From: Prochlorococcus sp. AG-363-B04
GTDB taxonomy: Bacteria > Cyanobacteriota > Cyanobacteriia > PCC-6307 > Cyanobiaceae
Assembly (NCBI GenBank): GCA_003278465.1
Contig: QCFC01000004.1
Location: 1 to 64,000 of the forward strand
DNA: 64,000 nt
Reading direction: 5' to 3'
The notes beneath the pieces are model-generated. The model saw only the letters and a list, made by a program, of their open reading frames with translations, ran no database searches and was not told where the DNA came from. This document shows positions 54,921 to 64,000 of this stretch, piece by piece (position 1 is the first letter of the stretch; the number at the start of each line of letters is the position of its first letter). A program made the position numbers and the translations under genes.

Positions 54921-55817
54921 TTAATGGAAATTTGATCGAACAATTTTCTTATTAATTAATTCCATAATGGAATTAATTATCATATTCAAGAGTATAAAAC
55001 TAGATAACAGAATGACAAATCCTTCAATTGCTCTTCCTGTTTGGGTGATTGAGGTATCACTTACTGCATAAAGATCTGCATAACCCACAGCTATCGCAAG
55101 TGTACTATTCTTTGCAAGATTTAAATATTGGCTTGTTAGTGCAGGTATTATTGCAGGTAGTGCCTGTGGCAAAATTATCCTGTACATTCCAAGGTTATCT
55201 GAAATACCAAGGGTTTTATATGCTTCCCATTGACCTTTTGCTACAGAATTAATCCCACCTCTTATTACTTCTGATATTGATGCTCCTGTGAAAACACTCA
55301 AGCCTACTAATAGTGCTGTAAATTCAATACTAAGATGTAAACCGAGTAAATTAATAAATTTATTAGATATCTGAACTAAACCACCTATTATTGATATAGG
55401 TGTTTCAGACAAATTTAAAAATGCAACAAAATACCAAAACATTAATTGTAAAAGCAAAGGAATCTGTCGTATAAATGCAACATACAGACTTGATAATAAA
55501 CGCAACAAATAATTTTTACTTACTCTCGCAATTCCTATTACTACACCCATAAATGTAGAGAGTAATAGTCCTGAAAAAATTACTTTTAGGCTATTAAACC
55601 ATCCAATTATTAATGCCCAGGCATAACTGTCCGAAGGCTTGTATGGAAGAATATGCTCTGCCAAGGCAAAACCGGCTGGTTGAAGTAACCATTGAAAACC
55701 TATACCTACATTAGTTCTGGAGAGGTTAATGACTAAATTATTTATTAAAATAAAAATAACAATTACTATTGATAGTAAGAAGATCAACTGTATTAAATAC
55801 CCTTTTTGTATTTTCAT
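54921..55817 (-). CDS. Polar amino-acid ABC transporter permease (AapQ/NatG-like)
   Basis: 298 residues. The N-terminal span and periplasmic loop are followed by the inner-membrane helices and the EAA loop AKGQWEAYKTLGISDNLG. It matches the Q-type permease of general L-amino-acid systems. It begins 9 bp after the binding-protein gene. Confidence 0.9.
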   Translation of the reverse strand: MKIQKGYLIQLIFLLSIVIVIFILINNLVINLSRTNVGIGFQWLLQPAGFALAEHILPYKPSDSYAWALIIGWFNSLKVIFSGLLLSTFMGVVIGIARVSKNYLLRLLSSLYVAFIRQIPLLLQLMFWYFVAFLNLSETPISIIGGLVQISNKFINLLGLHLSIEFTALLVGLSVFTGASISEVIRGGINSVAKGQWEAYKTLGISDNLGMYRIILPQALPAIIPALTSQYLNLAKNSTLAIAVGYADLYAVSDTSITQTGRAIEGFVILLSSFILLNMIINSIMELINKKIVRSNFH

Positions 55818-55826
55818 GACTTTACT

Positions 55827-56894
55827 TCATTTTAATGGTGGAGAAATTAATAAGCCTCCTTTTGTATAAGAATTATTTAGGCCTCTTGGAATTGGAACGT
55901 TGCTATCTGGTCCTAGATGTCGATTGTAGATTTCAGAGTAGTTTCCAGTACTACTTATTATTTTCACAACAAAATCATTGCTAAGTCCTAATTTGCTACC
56001 TAATCCTCCATCAATACCTAGAAAACGTCTAAGTGAGGTTAGATTTACGTCTGCTTTTGCCGATGTAAGTTTATTTTGAACATTGTCTTTGTTTATACCT
56101 AACTCCTCGGCATTGAAAAGTGCATATATAACCCATCTCATTGCATCACTTAGTTCTTGATCTCCACCTAATGATGCAGGAGCAAGTGGCTCTTTGCTAA
56201 GTACATCACTAAGAATGTAGTGTTTATTAGGTTTGGTAAATCCAGATCGTGCAGCAGCAAGTTGAGATCTGTCGGATGTCATGGCTGCACATCGTCCTTG
56301 GAGATAACCGGCTACAACTTGATTAAGATCCTGGTATTTAATTGGTGTGTAGTTAATTCTCCTTTCTTGAAAGTAATCATTCAGATTTTGCTCGGTAGTG
56401 GTTCCTGAACCTACACAAATGTTTTTGTTATTAAGATCTTTAATATCCTTAATATTAGATTCTTCTTTGACTAGTAGTCCTTGTCCATCATGAAAAATAA
56501 CAGGTCCAAAAGTAACCCCATTTCCACCTACAGAATCTCTACTTAAGTTAAATGTTGTGTTTCTAGATATAAGATCTACTTCCCCGGTTTTTAAAGCTGT
56601 AAATCTCTCAGGTGCGGTAAGAGGTCTGTATTTTACTTTATTTGAATCACCTAAAAATGCAGCAGCCATTGCCTTGCATATATCTACATCTAATCCCTCA
56701 TATTTGCCACTACTCTGCAAGAAACTAAAACCTGGAATCTTACCGCTGACACCACAAATAAGCTCATCTCTTTGCTTAATCAGATCAAGACGTGATACAG
56801 AATTCGATTCTATACTTGCACAGCTAGTAATAAGTGTTGACAAACCACAAAGGAAAGTAAAGGAAAGTTTCCTCATGTTTAATTTAAATATCAT
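55827..56894 (-). CDS. Polar amino-acid ABC transporter, substrate-binding lipoprotein
   Basis: 355 residues. The signal peptide ends in a lipobox (STLITSCAS). The class-3 binding-protein core follows: LICGVSGKIPGFSFLQSSG, GLDVDICKAMAAAFLGD, RFTALKTGEVDLISRNTTF and the second lobe NICVGSGTTTEQNL. The length fits AapJ/NatF proteins, which bind a range of L-amino acids. First gene of the operon; its promoter must lie in the 80 bp upstream. Confidence 0.92.
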   Translation of the reverse strand: MIFKLNMRKLSFTFLCGLSTLITSCASIESNSVSRLDLIKQRDELICGVSGKIPGFSFLQSSGKYEGLDVDICKAMAAAFLGDSNKVKYRPLTAPERFTALKTGEVDLISRNTTFNLSRDSVGGNGVTFGPVIFHDGQGLLVKEESNIKDIKDLNNKNICVGSGTTTEQNLNDYFQERRINYTPIKYQDLNQVVAGYLQGRCAAMTSDRSQLAAARSGFTKPNKHYILSDVLSKEPLAPASLGGDQELSDAMRWVIYALFNAEELGINKDNVQNKLTSAKADVNLTSLRRFLGIDGGLGSKLGLSNDFVVKIISSTGNYSEIYNRHLGPDSNVPIPRGLNNSYTKGGLLISPPLK

Positions 56895-56975
56895 TAATAT
56901 TTTATATTCTAAAACCTACTTTTATGTATGAAATATTGTGATTCTTTATAAAATTATTAGTAAATATGATAATTT

Positions 56976-58550
56976 TTAGTGAGATAGTGATCCTGCTGTG
57001 CCTATCCTCTGGAACAGATCCTGACTTTCTTCGTTAAGACCAACAACTGTAACTTCAGATCCTCGTGTTCTCAACTTTCTGACTACTTGTTGTAATGCAG
57101 TAACACCACTCTGATCCCATATATGTGCATCCTTCATGTCTATTATGATTCTAGATGGATTATCGTGAAATTCAAAACCCTGTAGAAAATATATCTTGCT
57201 GACAAAAAATAACTGACCTTCTATTACATATCTTACTTCACTTGGACCTAGCTGAGTAGATGTAACTTTGATCACTTTAGCTACTTTTCTACTAAAAAGA
57301 ATACCAGCCAATGCTACTCCTGCTAAAACACCAAGTGCTAAATTATGTGGGGTTGTAAGCATCGTTACAAGAAATGTTGTAAGCATTACTGCTGTATCAC
57401 TCCGGGGTATTTTCTTTATATTTTTCAATCCTGAAATATCTGCTGTACTTACTGAAATTGTAATCATTACAGCTACAAGAGCTGCCATAGGAATTCTTTC
57501 AAGCAAAGGTCTACAGACAAGAATCATGACAAGAAGACTTAATCCTGAAAAAAGTGTAGAAAGCCTTGATTTCCCTCCATTTTCGATATTCATAACAGAC
57601 TGGCCAACTAAGGCACATCCGGCCATTCCTCCAAACAGTGAAGAGACAACGTTTGCAATCCCTTGTCCTCTAGCCTCAATATTTTTATTTGAGTCTGTAT
57701 CTGTTTTGTCATCAAGAATATCTTGTGTTAGAAATGTCTCCATCAGACCTACTAACGATATAGCTAACGATGTCGGTAGGATTAGACCAAATGTTTCCAA
57801 ATTGAACGGTATTCTACCGTCCTCAATAGACCCAAATGGATTGAAAAAAGTTGGAAATCCATTCGGTAGAGATCCAAGATCCCTAACAGTTGGGATATCA
57901 AGATTGAGTAATACTGATATAAGTGTAAGTATAATGATGGCTACTAATTGTGAAGGAATTATTTTAGTTATTTTCGGTAGTCCATAAATAATTAATAAGC
58001 CAATTCCTACAAGTATCCATATTATGGGAATCTGCATGGCTGTAGGGAAAGCGTGATTAACAAGCTTTTCAGAGTAATCTTCTCCGTAATGGAGATTAAT
58101 ACCAAGTTGTGGAAATTGTGCCTGTAGTATTAATAATGCCAAGGCATTAACAAAGCCGCTTAATACTGCTTGCGGGACAAAACGCATTTGGTGTGCAAGT
58201 CTTAAATAACCCCATAAGATTTGCAATATCCCTGTTAATAATCCGGCTGCTATTAGATAGGAAAGGCCTAATCCACCCCTAGCATTTCCCATTGCAACAA
58301 GCCCAGTCATTAACAGAGCTGTTGAGCCTGTTGCTGATGTAATCATCCCCATCCGACCACCAACAAAGGCGATTGTTAGAGATAGGCAAAATGCACCATA
58401 TAACCCTACTTTTGGATCAACCCCAGCAATGCCAGAAAAGGCTATAGCTTCTGGAATCATTGCAAATGCAACTACTAATCCAGAGAGGAGATTTTTTTGT
58501 GGGTTACCTATCCACTGATATGTCAGTGATTCTGTTGAATTTTTAGGCAT
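56976..58550 (-). CDS. SulP-family anion transporter, BicA-like
   Basis: 524 residues, about twelve membrane helices followed by a C-terminal STAS domain ([20 protein letters not shown]). SulP markers include [17 protein letters not shown] and the [11 protein letters not shown] region. In picocyanobacteria such proteins are annotated as the Na+-dependent bicarbonate transporter BicA or as sulfate transporters; the sequence does not separate the two. The gene lies 80 bp downstream of the amino-acid transporter operon start on the same strand, with its own reading direction. Confidence 0.85.
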   Translation of the reverse strand: MPKNSTESLTYQWIGNPQKNLLSGLVVAFAMIPEAIAFSGIAGVDPKVGLYGAFCLSLTIAFVGGRMGMITSATGSTALLMTGLVAMGNARGGLGLSYLIAAGLLTGILQILWGYLRLAHQMRFVPQAVLSGFVNALALLILQAQFPQLGINLHYGEDYSEKLVNHAFPTAMQIPIIWILVGIGLLIIYGLPKITKIIPSQLVAIIILTLISVLLNLDIPTVRDLGSLPNGFPTFFNPFGSIEDGRIPFNLETFGLILPTSLAISLVGLMETFLTQDILDDKTDTDSNKNIEARGQGIANVVSSLFGGMAGCALVGQSVMNIENGGKSRLSTLFSGLSLLVMILVCRPLLERIPMAALVAVMITISVSTADISGLKNIKKIPRSDTAVMLTTFLVTMLTTPHNLALGVLAGVALAGILFSRKVAKVIKVTSTQLGPSEVRYVIEGQLFFVSKIYFLQGFEFHDNPSRIIIDMKDAHIWDQSGVTALQQVVRKLRTRGSEVTVVGLNEESQDLFQRIGTAGSLSH

Positions 58551-58577
58551 AAAATTGAGTTCAACCCAGTTGATACC

Positions 58578-59591
58578 TTAGAGGTTAGGAAGTAATCCTT
58601 TTGGGTCATAGATTTGTTTTAATTCTTGCAGGCTAGGTAGCCATTCATCAAATGCTCCATTAATTTCCTTTTTATGGAATGGTAGGTGTTGATGAAGTTG
58701 TGCCATATGGACATCTGGACAGAATGGTTGTAATTTCTTCCATACCTTTTCTTGCCATTTAAGACTTAGTTCTTTTTGCCTTGAATTACTGGCAGGCCAT
58801 CCTGCAGTTATCCATGGTTTCCAAAGTGAATTACGATGTAAAAATGATGTTGAATCTCTTTTCACCTTAGAAGTATGACCACCAAGTTGCTGAGATGAAA
58901 TATAACAAAATTGATTTGGCCTCTCATTCATTAATCCAGATATCAAATGTACTACATGATTCACATTATTCTCCCATGAGGGACCAAGAATTCCTAGTAC
59001 TTCATTATATATTAATTGTTTATGAGGTGAAGATGATTTCAAAATATTTAAATTATTAAGTTGATCTAATCCATTTACATTAAACGTGGTGATATTATTT
59101 TTATCCTTGACCATATTATTTAATTCCTTGAGTATAGATAAATCATTATTACTATCAATAACACATAATGCTTTGATTGTATTATCCCAGGACCATTGCA
59201 AACTTATATGGTTTGGAAATAATTCAGATTCTCTGATTAAATCCATCAGCTCATTTGGTTTAACTATTGAAGACCAGATTCTTAAATTTCTGATTGGAAA
59301 AGTCCTTAGTTTTACAGAAGTGATTATCGCTAAAAATGGCGAAGCTCCAAGTAATGCCCTCCATTCATTTGTAGGAATACCATTTGTATGTTGATCATTT
59401 CTTTTCAAAACAAATTGAGTACCATTTCCCCATATACCATTGATTTGCTCGATTTGATCTATTGCTAGACCTTGTGATCTACTTAGAGGGCTTATCCCCC
59501 CAGTTAACATATATCCAAAACCAGTGTGATTTGATAAGCCAATGGGAAAGCTTCTACCGTGACCCTTCAAAATCTCTATGAGTTCTCCCAT
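58578..59591 (-). CDS. FAD-linked oxidase domain protein, N-terminus not started
   Basis: 337 residues as given from ATG 59591. The frame is open for another 91 codons upstream (to 59864) and contains the expected FAD-binding (PP-loop) motif LLICSGGTSSRCAADGHFTLD, then GAGNSMGELIEILKGHG. No ATG, GTG or TTG lies in that stretch. The C-terminal part has the oxidase's substrate domain ending FDEWLPSLQELKQIYDPKGLL. The whole protein is likely about 420 residues, either started at ATT or separated from its start by a frameshift. Family: FAD-dependent oxidases of the GlcD/alditol-oxidase type. Confidence 0.75.
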   Translation of the reverse strand: MGELIEILKGHGRSFPIGLSNHTGFGYMLTGGISPLSRSQGLAIDQIEQINGIWGNGTQFVLKRNDQHTNGIPTNEWRALLGASPFLAIITSVKLRTFPIRNLRIWSSIVKPNELMDLIRESELFPNHISLQWSWDNTIKALCVIDSNNDLSILKELNNMVKDKNNITTFNVNGLDQLNNLNILKSSSPHKQLIYNEVLGILGPSWENNVNHVVHLISGLMNERPNQFCYISSQQLGGHTSKVKRDSTSFLHRNSLWKPWITAGWPASNSRQKELSLKWQEKVWKKLQPFCPDVHMAQLHQHLPFHKKEINGAFDEWLPSLQELKQIYDPKGLLPNL

Positions 59592-59941
59592 TGAATTTCC
59601 TGCTCCAATCTCAATTTCATTTGTGGTAATATTAAAATTGGATTCTTTATAATTAATTCTTAGGTCTAATGTAAAGTGTCCATCAGCAGCACATCTACTG
59701 GATGTACCACCACTACAGATAAGAAGTGGCTTTTGACATAATTCAACTTTTTGAAAACGACTAATTAAATTTGGATCAATAGATTTTATGACTCCTGCAA
59801 TACGGGAGTTTTTAGCGAGAGCATTGGGTACTTCAATGCAGTAAGAAATTGCTTTAGTAGATAGCTATTAAAAGACTACCGAAATATAAATATGAAAGAA
59901 AGAGCAATTAGATATAAGGTAACTATAACTAGCAGTCTATC

Positions 59942-61006
59942 TTGAAGAAACTACCAACCATAGCAACTGATTCACGTATTGGAGTACTGATATGTGGGCA
60001 TGGCAGCAGAAATCGCATGGCTGCTGAAGAATTTTTCCAATTGGTTCAATCAATAAAACAGAGACTTTCTGCAACTCCTGTTGAGTATGGATATCTTGAA
60101 TTTGCCAAGCCTATACTTAAGGATGGCCTAGATCACCTTTTAAGGGCTTCAGTACAACGTGTTCTCGCAATTCCTGCGATGTTATTCGCTGCTGGACATG
60201 TTAAGAATGATATTCCGTCTGTTTTAAACAATTACGCATCTCAGAAGAAGTTGGATATTAAGTATGGAAGAGAGCTAGGCATTGATAGTCAGATGTTAGC
60301 TGCAGCGGGAGCTCGTATTCAAGAAGTTTTAGATAGTTCATCATTTGTTCCATTATCACAAACACTTCTAGTTGTTGTTGGTAGAGGATCATCAGATCCA
60401 GATGCTAATTCGAATGTCAACAAAATTACAAGGATGTTGGTCGAAGCATTTGGTTTCGGATGGGGAGAAACAGTATTTTCTGGAGTAACTTTTCCTATGG
60501 TTGAACCGGGTTTGCGTCATGTCGTAAAACTTGGCTTCCAAAGAATTATAGTTTTTCCGTATTTTCTCTTCAGTGGGGTACTTGTTTCTCGTATTAGAAA
60601 TTATACTAATATAGTTGCGAATGATTATCCAGACATTGAATTTCTATCAACAAAATATTTAGGAAATCATCCATTTGTTGTAGATACATTTGTAGATCGT
60701 ATAAATGAACTACTAGTTGGAGAAGTGTCAATGAATTGTTCATTATGTAAATATCGTTCAAATATAATTGGATTTGAAAAAGAGGTTGGTCTTTTTCAGG
60801 AAAGTCATCATCATCATGTAGAGGGACTGACTGAATTATGTAGTCTTTGCGAATCCGAATGTACGGGTGAATGTCAAGAAAATGTCACTAACACTATTGG
60901 AATTGATAATGATCACGTGCACGACCATACCCATTTCCCATATCCCCATTCAGAACATCCACTAGGGCCAAGCACTCTAAAAAATCAATCTAAGCATGAA
61001 ATCTAA
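59942..61006 (+). CDS. cbiX: Sirohydrochlorin cobalto/ferrochelatase CbiX
   Basis: 354 residues from TTG. Two CbiX domains in tandem: the first carries the catalytic GVLICGHGSRNRMAAEEFF with LAIPAMLFAAGHVKNDIP, the second VVVGRGSSDPDANSNVN with VFPYFLFSGVLVSRI. The tail is Cys- and His-rich (CSLCESECTGEC, HHHHVEG, DHVHDHTH), characteristic of CbiX-long proteins that may hold an Fe-S cluster and metal. It inserts Co or Fe into sirohydrochlorin for cobalamin or siroheme. Divergent from the FAD oxidase. Confidence 0.9.
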   Translation: MKKLPTIATDSRIGVLICGHGSRNRMAAEEFFQLVQSIKQRLSATPVEYGYLEFAKPILKDGLDHLLRASVQRVLAIPAMLFAAGHVKNDIPSVLNNYASQKKLDIKYGRELGIDSQMLAAAGARIQEVLDSSSFVPLSQTLLVVVGRGSSDPDANSNVNKITRMLVEAFGFGWGETVFSGVTFPMVEPGLRHVVKLGFQRIIVFPYFLFSGVLVSRIRNYTNIVANDYPDIEFLSTKYLGNHPFVVDTFVDRINELLVGEVSMNCSLCKYRSNIIGFEKEVGLFQESHHHHVEGLTELCSLCESECTGECQENVTNTIGIDNDHVHDHTHFPYPHSEHPLGPSTLKNQSKHEI

Positions 61007-61391
61007 AATCATCTAGTGCATAAGGAGGGCTCATGCGTCTCTATCTTGTGTGAGACTCTATGGACTATCTACTATAAGCAAGGCTTATGCATTTGACTCT
61101 ATTTATTTTACCCAGCCAATTTCCACTGATTTAAGGGGGTTTTCCACAGCTAATCAGTTTAATTCGTTTATTAGCCATAAACCTGTGGGTTTTGAAGTGA
61201 GTAGAAAATGATGCTTGACATTCTTGGTTTTTCTTTTCTCAGAAGTTGATCTGATTTCCGAGTCTTCAAAATTCCTTTCTATAACTTGAGTCTATGAGAG
61301 TCTCACGTGGTGTTATGAAATGCCGCCAACCTTTGACTTATTTGATTATCAAGTAGATCCTTGACGAGTTATTCGAGACGAGATGCTCTAA
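61007..61391. other. Intergenic region with one DnaA-box-like sequence
   Basis: No gene. TTTTCCACA (near 61140) fits a DnaA-box consensus and ACCTGTGGG (61191-61199) is a loose inverted relative. There is no cluster, no AT-rich unwinding stretch and no dnaA or dnaN gene nearby, so no origin is proposed. Confidence 0.45.
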
Positions 61392-61658
61392 ATGTCTTCT
61401 GATCAACTTCAAGGATGCGCGGAACTCAACTCGATATCACATGAGACAAAATCATTAAAACCTTTGGTAAGCCTTGAAGCGGAAATTCCAGAAGCGCTTT
61501 ATATAGGAATGAAGGATTTCATTGGATCTAACCCAAATTGGGATCAATACCAAGTAATGAGTTCTGCACTAGCAAACTTCCTTTTTCAAAACGGTTGCAA
61601 TGATCGTGCAGTTACTGAACGATATTTAAATGACCTTTTCACTCGTTGTGAGGCTTAA
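61392..61658 (+). CDS. DUF2811 family protein
   Basis: 88 residues. The C-terminal 60 match DUF2811: VSLEAEIPEALYIGMKDFIG, then NWDQYQVMSSALANFLFQNG. A polar N-terminus of 25 residues (SSDQLQGCAELNS) precedes the domain. The family is short and cyanobacterial, with a ribbon-helix-helix-like appearance, function unknown. Its end overlaps the convergent GMC gene by 20 bp. Confidence 0.8.
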   Translation: MSSDQLQGCAELNSISHETKSLKPLVSLEAEIPEALYIGMKDFIGSNPNWDQYQVMSSALANFLFQNGCNDRAVTERYLNDLFTRCEA

Positions 61659-63282
61659 GGGATTCAAGACAGGCTCTTCTAGTAATTGCCATCATAGTTA
61701 GCGTTGGGCTTTGCCAACCTGATGAAGGCCAGCATGCTCCATCAACAACTAAAACATTTTTACAACGCCATAGACGATTTAATGGATCAACTACGCTATT
61801 AGATTCTTTAGTTCCCATTGCTGCACCTCCAACTTCATGAATGTAATACCCAGGTGGAGGAGGACCTTCACTAAGGGCGTATGAATTGTGGACTAGTGGT
61901 TCAACAAATGGCATTTTGATTATGTCTTTAAGTGGTAAAACTTTGCCACCTGCAATTTGAACTAATTGGTTTATTGTATTTTGCATATGAGAAACCATTT
62001 TATATTCATTGTCTCCCCATCTGACATCTATATGGGGACAGGGTATTTCCCAATGATTTAATTTTGAAGAAAGTGATACTCTATTTGTTTTCTTGGCTAA
62101 AACCTCACCATGACCAATTAAAAATCCAATAGCACTATCTCCTATTCTTTTTAAGAAATTAGGAATATTTAATCTATCAATACCTCCCCAAAGACCATAA
62201 CCTCTTATGAAATCTGAGGTTAGTGTGCCTTCGAAATGTGATCCAAAAGGAATAAAAAAACTGCCAGCTCCAGATAGTGAATATTTTTTTGTGTTATTAC
62301 TCTTTGAATTATATGGAAGAGTAAAGAACCTGGATGTTGAAACATGATCCATTACATAACAGCCTAATTCTCCGGAGCTATCAATAAAACCATTTGGTGT
62401 ATTTTTTGATTCTGAACTTAGTAATATCCGTAGACTTTGTATAGTAGAAGCACATAAAACTATTATTTTTCCATTAATAAGTTCCTTGGCACCATTTTTT
62501 TTATTTACAGTTATTATACCTTTTGCTTTTTCGATATTCTTGTTCATAACGATCTTCTCTACTATGTGATTACTAAGTATTTCTACATTTCCAGTTTGAA
62601 CAGCCTCTTTCAATGTGCTGCCCAGACTACTATATTTAGGCCATGATTTATTATTTCTTGCATCATGAATATCAAAACCTCTTGAATGGATAAATGGAAA
62701 ATCAAATTCGTTTTTTATTGATTTAGAAAATGAGATCTCACTTGAACTAAATGGTAACGGATCAATAAAATTACCATCAGGCAGATGTTTTAATCTATCT
62801 TTATTACCATGAACCTTAAGCATAGCTTCAATATGGCTATAATGAGGTGATATCTCTTCATAGTTAATAGGCCAATCTGATCCAAATCCATCTATTTTTG
62901 ATGATTTTAATTCATATTCTGAGAGTCTAAGAGTGATACCACCCCAAGTTAAGCTTCTTCCTCCTACTTGGTTACCTTGTGTCCATAAAAATGGTTGATT
63001 AGGGGGATATGTATAAGGATTCTCCCTTTCACTTGAGTATAGTAGTGGATTAGCCTTCCAGTAGCCAGGATGCTGGGCTTGAATTAAATGGTCTTGAGTT
63101 ATAAGGTTTCGAAATCGGTTAACTGTATTAAGAGGTTCTGAACCAATAGCTTGTTTAGGCGTTAATTGTTCTCCCGCTTCAACTATTAATACACGTACCC
63201 CAGCTTTTGCATATGAATACGCAGCAATTCCTCCTGTAGCACCAGAACCAACAACTATCACCTCGTACTCTTTACTAGTCAA
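61639..63282 (-). CDS. GMC-family oxidoreductase
   Basis: 547 residues. The N-terminal FAD motif is VIVVGSGATGGIAAYSYAKAG. GMC signatures are QVGGRSLTWGGITLRLSE, near residue 100, and the C-terminal HEVGGAAMGTKESNSVVDPL plus DGACWPSSGWQSPTLTMMAI. The catalytic His is in YYIHEVGGAAMG. Family members oxidise sugars, alcohols or choline. The substrate is not readable. It overlaps the convergent DUF2811 gene by 20 bp. Confidence 0.9.
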   Translation of the reverse strand: MTSKEYEVIVVGSGATGGIAAYSYAKAGVRVLIVEAGEQLTPKQAIGSEPLNTVNRFRNLITQDHLIQAQHPGYWKANPLLYSSERENPYTYPPNQPFLWTQGNQVGGRSLTWGGITLRLSEYELKSSKIDGFGSDWPINYEEISPHYSHIEAMLKVHGNKDRLKHLPDGNFIDPLPFSSSEISFSKSIKNEFDFPFIHSRGFDIHDARNNKSWPKYSSLGSTLKEAVQTGNVEILSNHIVEKIVMNKNIEKAKGIITVNKKNGAKELINGKIIVLCASTIQSLRILLSSESKNTPNGFIDSSGELGCYVMDHVSTSRFFTLPYNSKSNNTKKYSLSGAGSFFIPFGSHFEGTLTSDFIRGYGLWGGIDRLNIPNFLKRIGDSAIGFLIGHGEVLAKKTNRVSLSSKLNHWEIPCPHIDVRWGDNEYKMVSHMQNTINQLVQIAGGKVLPLKDIIKMPFVEPLVHNSYALSEGPPPPGYYIHEVGGAAMGTKESNSVVDPLNRLWRCKNVLVVDGACWPSSGWQSPTLTMMAITRRACLESLKPHNE

Positions 63283-63599
63283 GGTTGCAAGAATTACTCA
63301 AACAATATTCTAGTATAAAATCTGTATTTATTGATTGTAAAATCATTAACTACTATAGTTGCATGTTTATGAATAATTTTGTTTACCTTTATTTTAATTC
63401 CTTATTGGAGAAATTAATTATAGGTTTTGATGTATACATCACTTAAGATTTTCCATAAGCAAGTGAAAAATTAAAAAAGCTTGAAAAATAATATAAAATT
63501 CTATATTAATAAAATCATGCTTATATATAAATTATAATTATAATCAATTACTATGATATTCGTATTAAAGGCCTACAGGCTAATCACATAATTATTAAA
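63283..63599. other. Intergenic stretch, nothing seen
   Basis: AT-rich, with no frame, repeat or hairpin that I can support. It contains the promoter of the GMC gene. Confidence 0.45.
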
Positions 63600-63830
63600 T
63601 TAATCCTTGCAGAGTGTCTCCATAGTTTCTATCACTTCTTGTTGAAATTCCTCAAGGTCTTCAGAATCACTAAAATCTATACCTTCTCCAGCTGCATTTT
63701 GCGTCAGCTCTTGAAAATGAAAGGCTCCTTCCCCATTGGCAAGGAACTCTATTGCTGAGGTTTCGCCGCTTTCGCGGAAAGCATCACACAGGGCGAGAAA
63801 TGCGGCGTCTTCTGTGAACTCCCAATCCAT
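63600..63830 (-). CDS. Acidic hypothetical protein
   Basis: 76 residues, very acidic (MDWEFTEDAAFLALCDAF, FSDSEDLEEFQQEVIETMET) with two Cys. Soluble and helical. Codon usage is slightly more G+C-rich than its neighbours. It looks like a conserved picocyanobacterial protein, but I cannot name the family. The region from 63831 to the right edge contains its promoter and no further gene. Confidence 0.65.
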   Translation of the reverse strand: MDWEFTEDAAFLALCDAFRESGETSAIEFLANGEGAFHFQELTQNAAGEGIDFSDSEDLEEFQQEVIETMETLCKD

Positions 63831-64000
63831 TGAGGAGGCATGACTAAATGACCTATAACGCCTTGCCCCCTGTATTCGTCAACCATTTAATTCCAAATTG
63901 TGTCAGTAGTTTTTTAGTCCCCTCATTAGAAATTGATTCCTAACCGGTCTAGATCAGCTGCAAGGTAAAGGTTCTGGCTGATTTGACTCAGGCAAGGTTC

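Noticed and set aside
61081-61200. Possible replication-origin boxes (TTTTCCACA and a loose relative)
   Set aside because: Only one good box, no cluster, no dnaA or dnaN nearby.

Overview
The window looks like a chromosome segment of a low-light-adapted Prochlorococcus or a close marine picocyanobacterial relative. The evidence is low G+C DNA, a Pcb-type chlorophyll a/b antenna gene (21.4 kb), a lycopene cyclase, glucosylglycerol-phosphate phosphatase, a CbiX-type chelatase with a His/Cys-rich tail, cyanobacterial DUF1816, DUF2811 and TIGR02450 proteins, and a very large number of membrane or Cys-rich proteins of 30-120 residues. No rRNA, intact tRNA, CRISPR array, transposase or integrase was seen.

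Layout. (1) 1-20.8 kb is an accessory, island-like region of low coding density. It opens with a decayed pstS fragment and holds a fragment resembling the 5' half of a tRNA-Pro gene (4.1 kb), several reading frames broken by stops or lacking starts, many mini-genes, a Kdo-hydroxylase-like dioxygenase, gamma-glutamyltranspeptidase, a TPR-sulfotransferase, and two paralogous Nif11-like proteins with different tails. (2) 20.8-24.8 kb carries the pcb antenna gene, ended by a perfect 22-bp-stem hairpin, then a GltS-type glutamate symporter. (3) 24.8-34.7 kb holds small redox and metabolic genes: a beta-hydroxyacid dehydrogenase, a GST, a variant MBL-fold protein, two SDR proteins (one LPOR-like), lycopene cyclase, an MscS channel and an isochorismatase-like hydrolase. 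(4) 34.9-45.3 kb has a Fur regulator, the arsenosugar radical-SAM protein ArsS, StpA facing a GpsA-like protein (a possible glucosylglycerol unit), a SbcC/SbcD-like pair and a NahK-like sugar kinase. (5) 45.4-52.9 kb carries cell-wall and methionine genes (lytic transglycosylase, MetY, MetA), a fused kinase-like/P-loop protein and an AlkB-like dioxygenase. (6) 53-64 kb holds a complete polar amino-acid ABC transporter in one minus-strand operon, a SulP/BicA-like transporter, an FAD-linked oxidase, CbiX, DUF2811 and a GMC oxidoreductase.

The genes fit a phototroph that takes up organic nitrogen (Ggt, GltS, amino-acid ABC), maintains a compatible-solute pathway, makes methionine by direct sulfhydrylation and varies its surface and small-protein content. 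The least explained material is the first 20 kb: gene relics, the tRNA fragment, long hairpins, a possible structured RNA and a dense set of mini-proteins. All calls come from reading the sequence and recalling family motifs. No database search was run.
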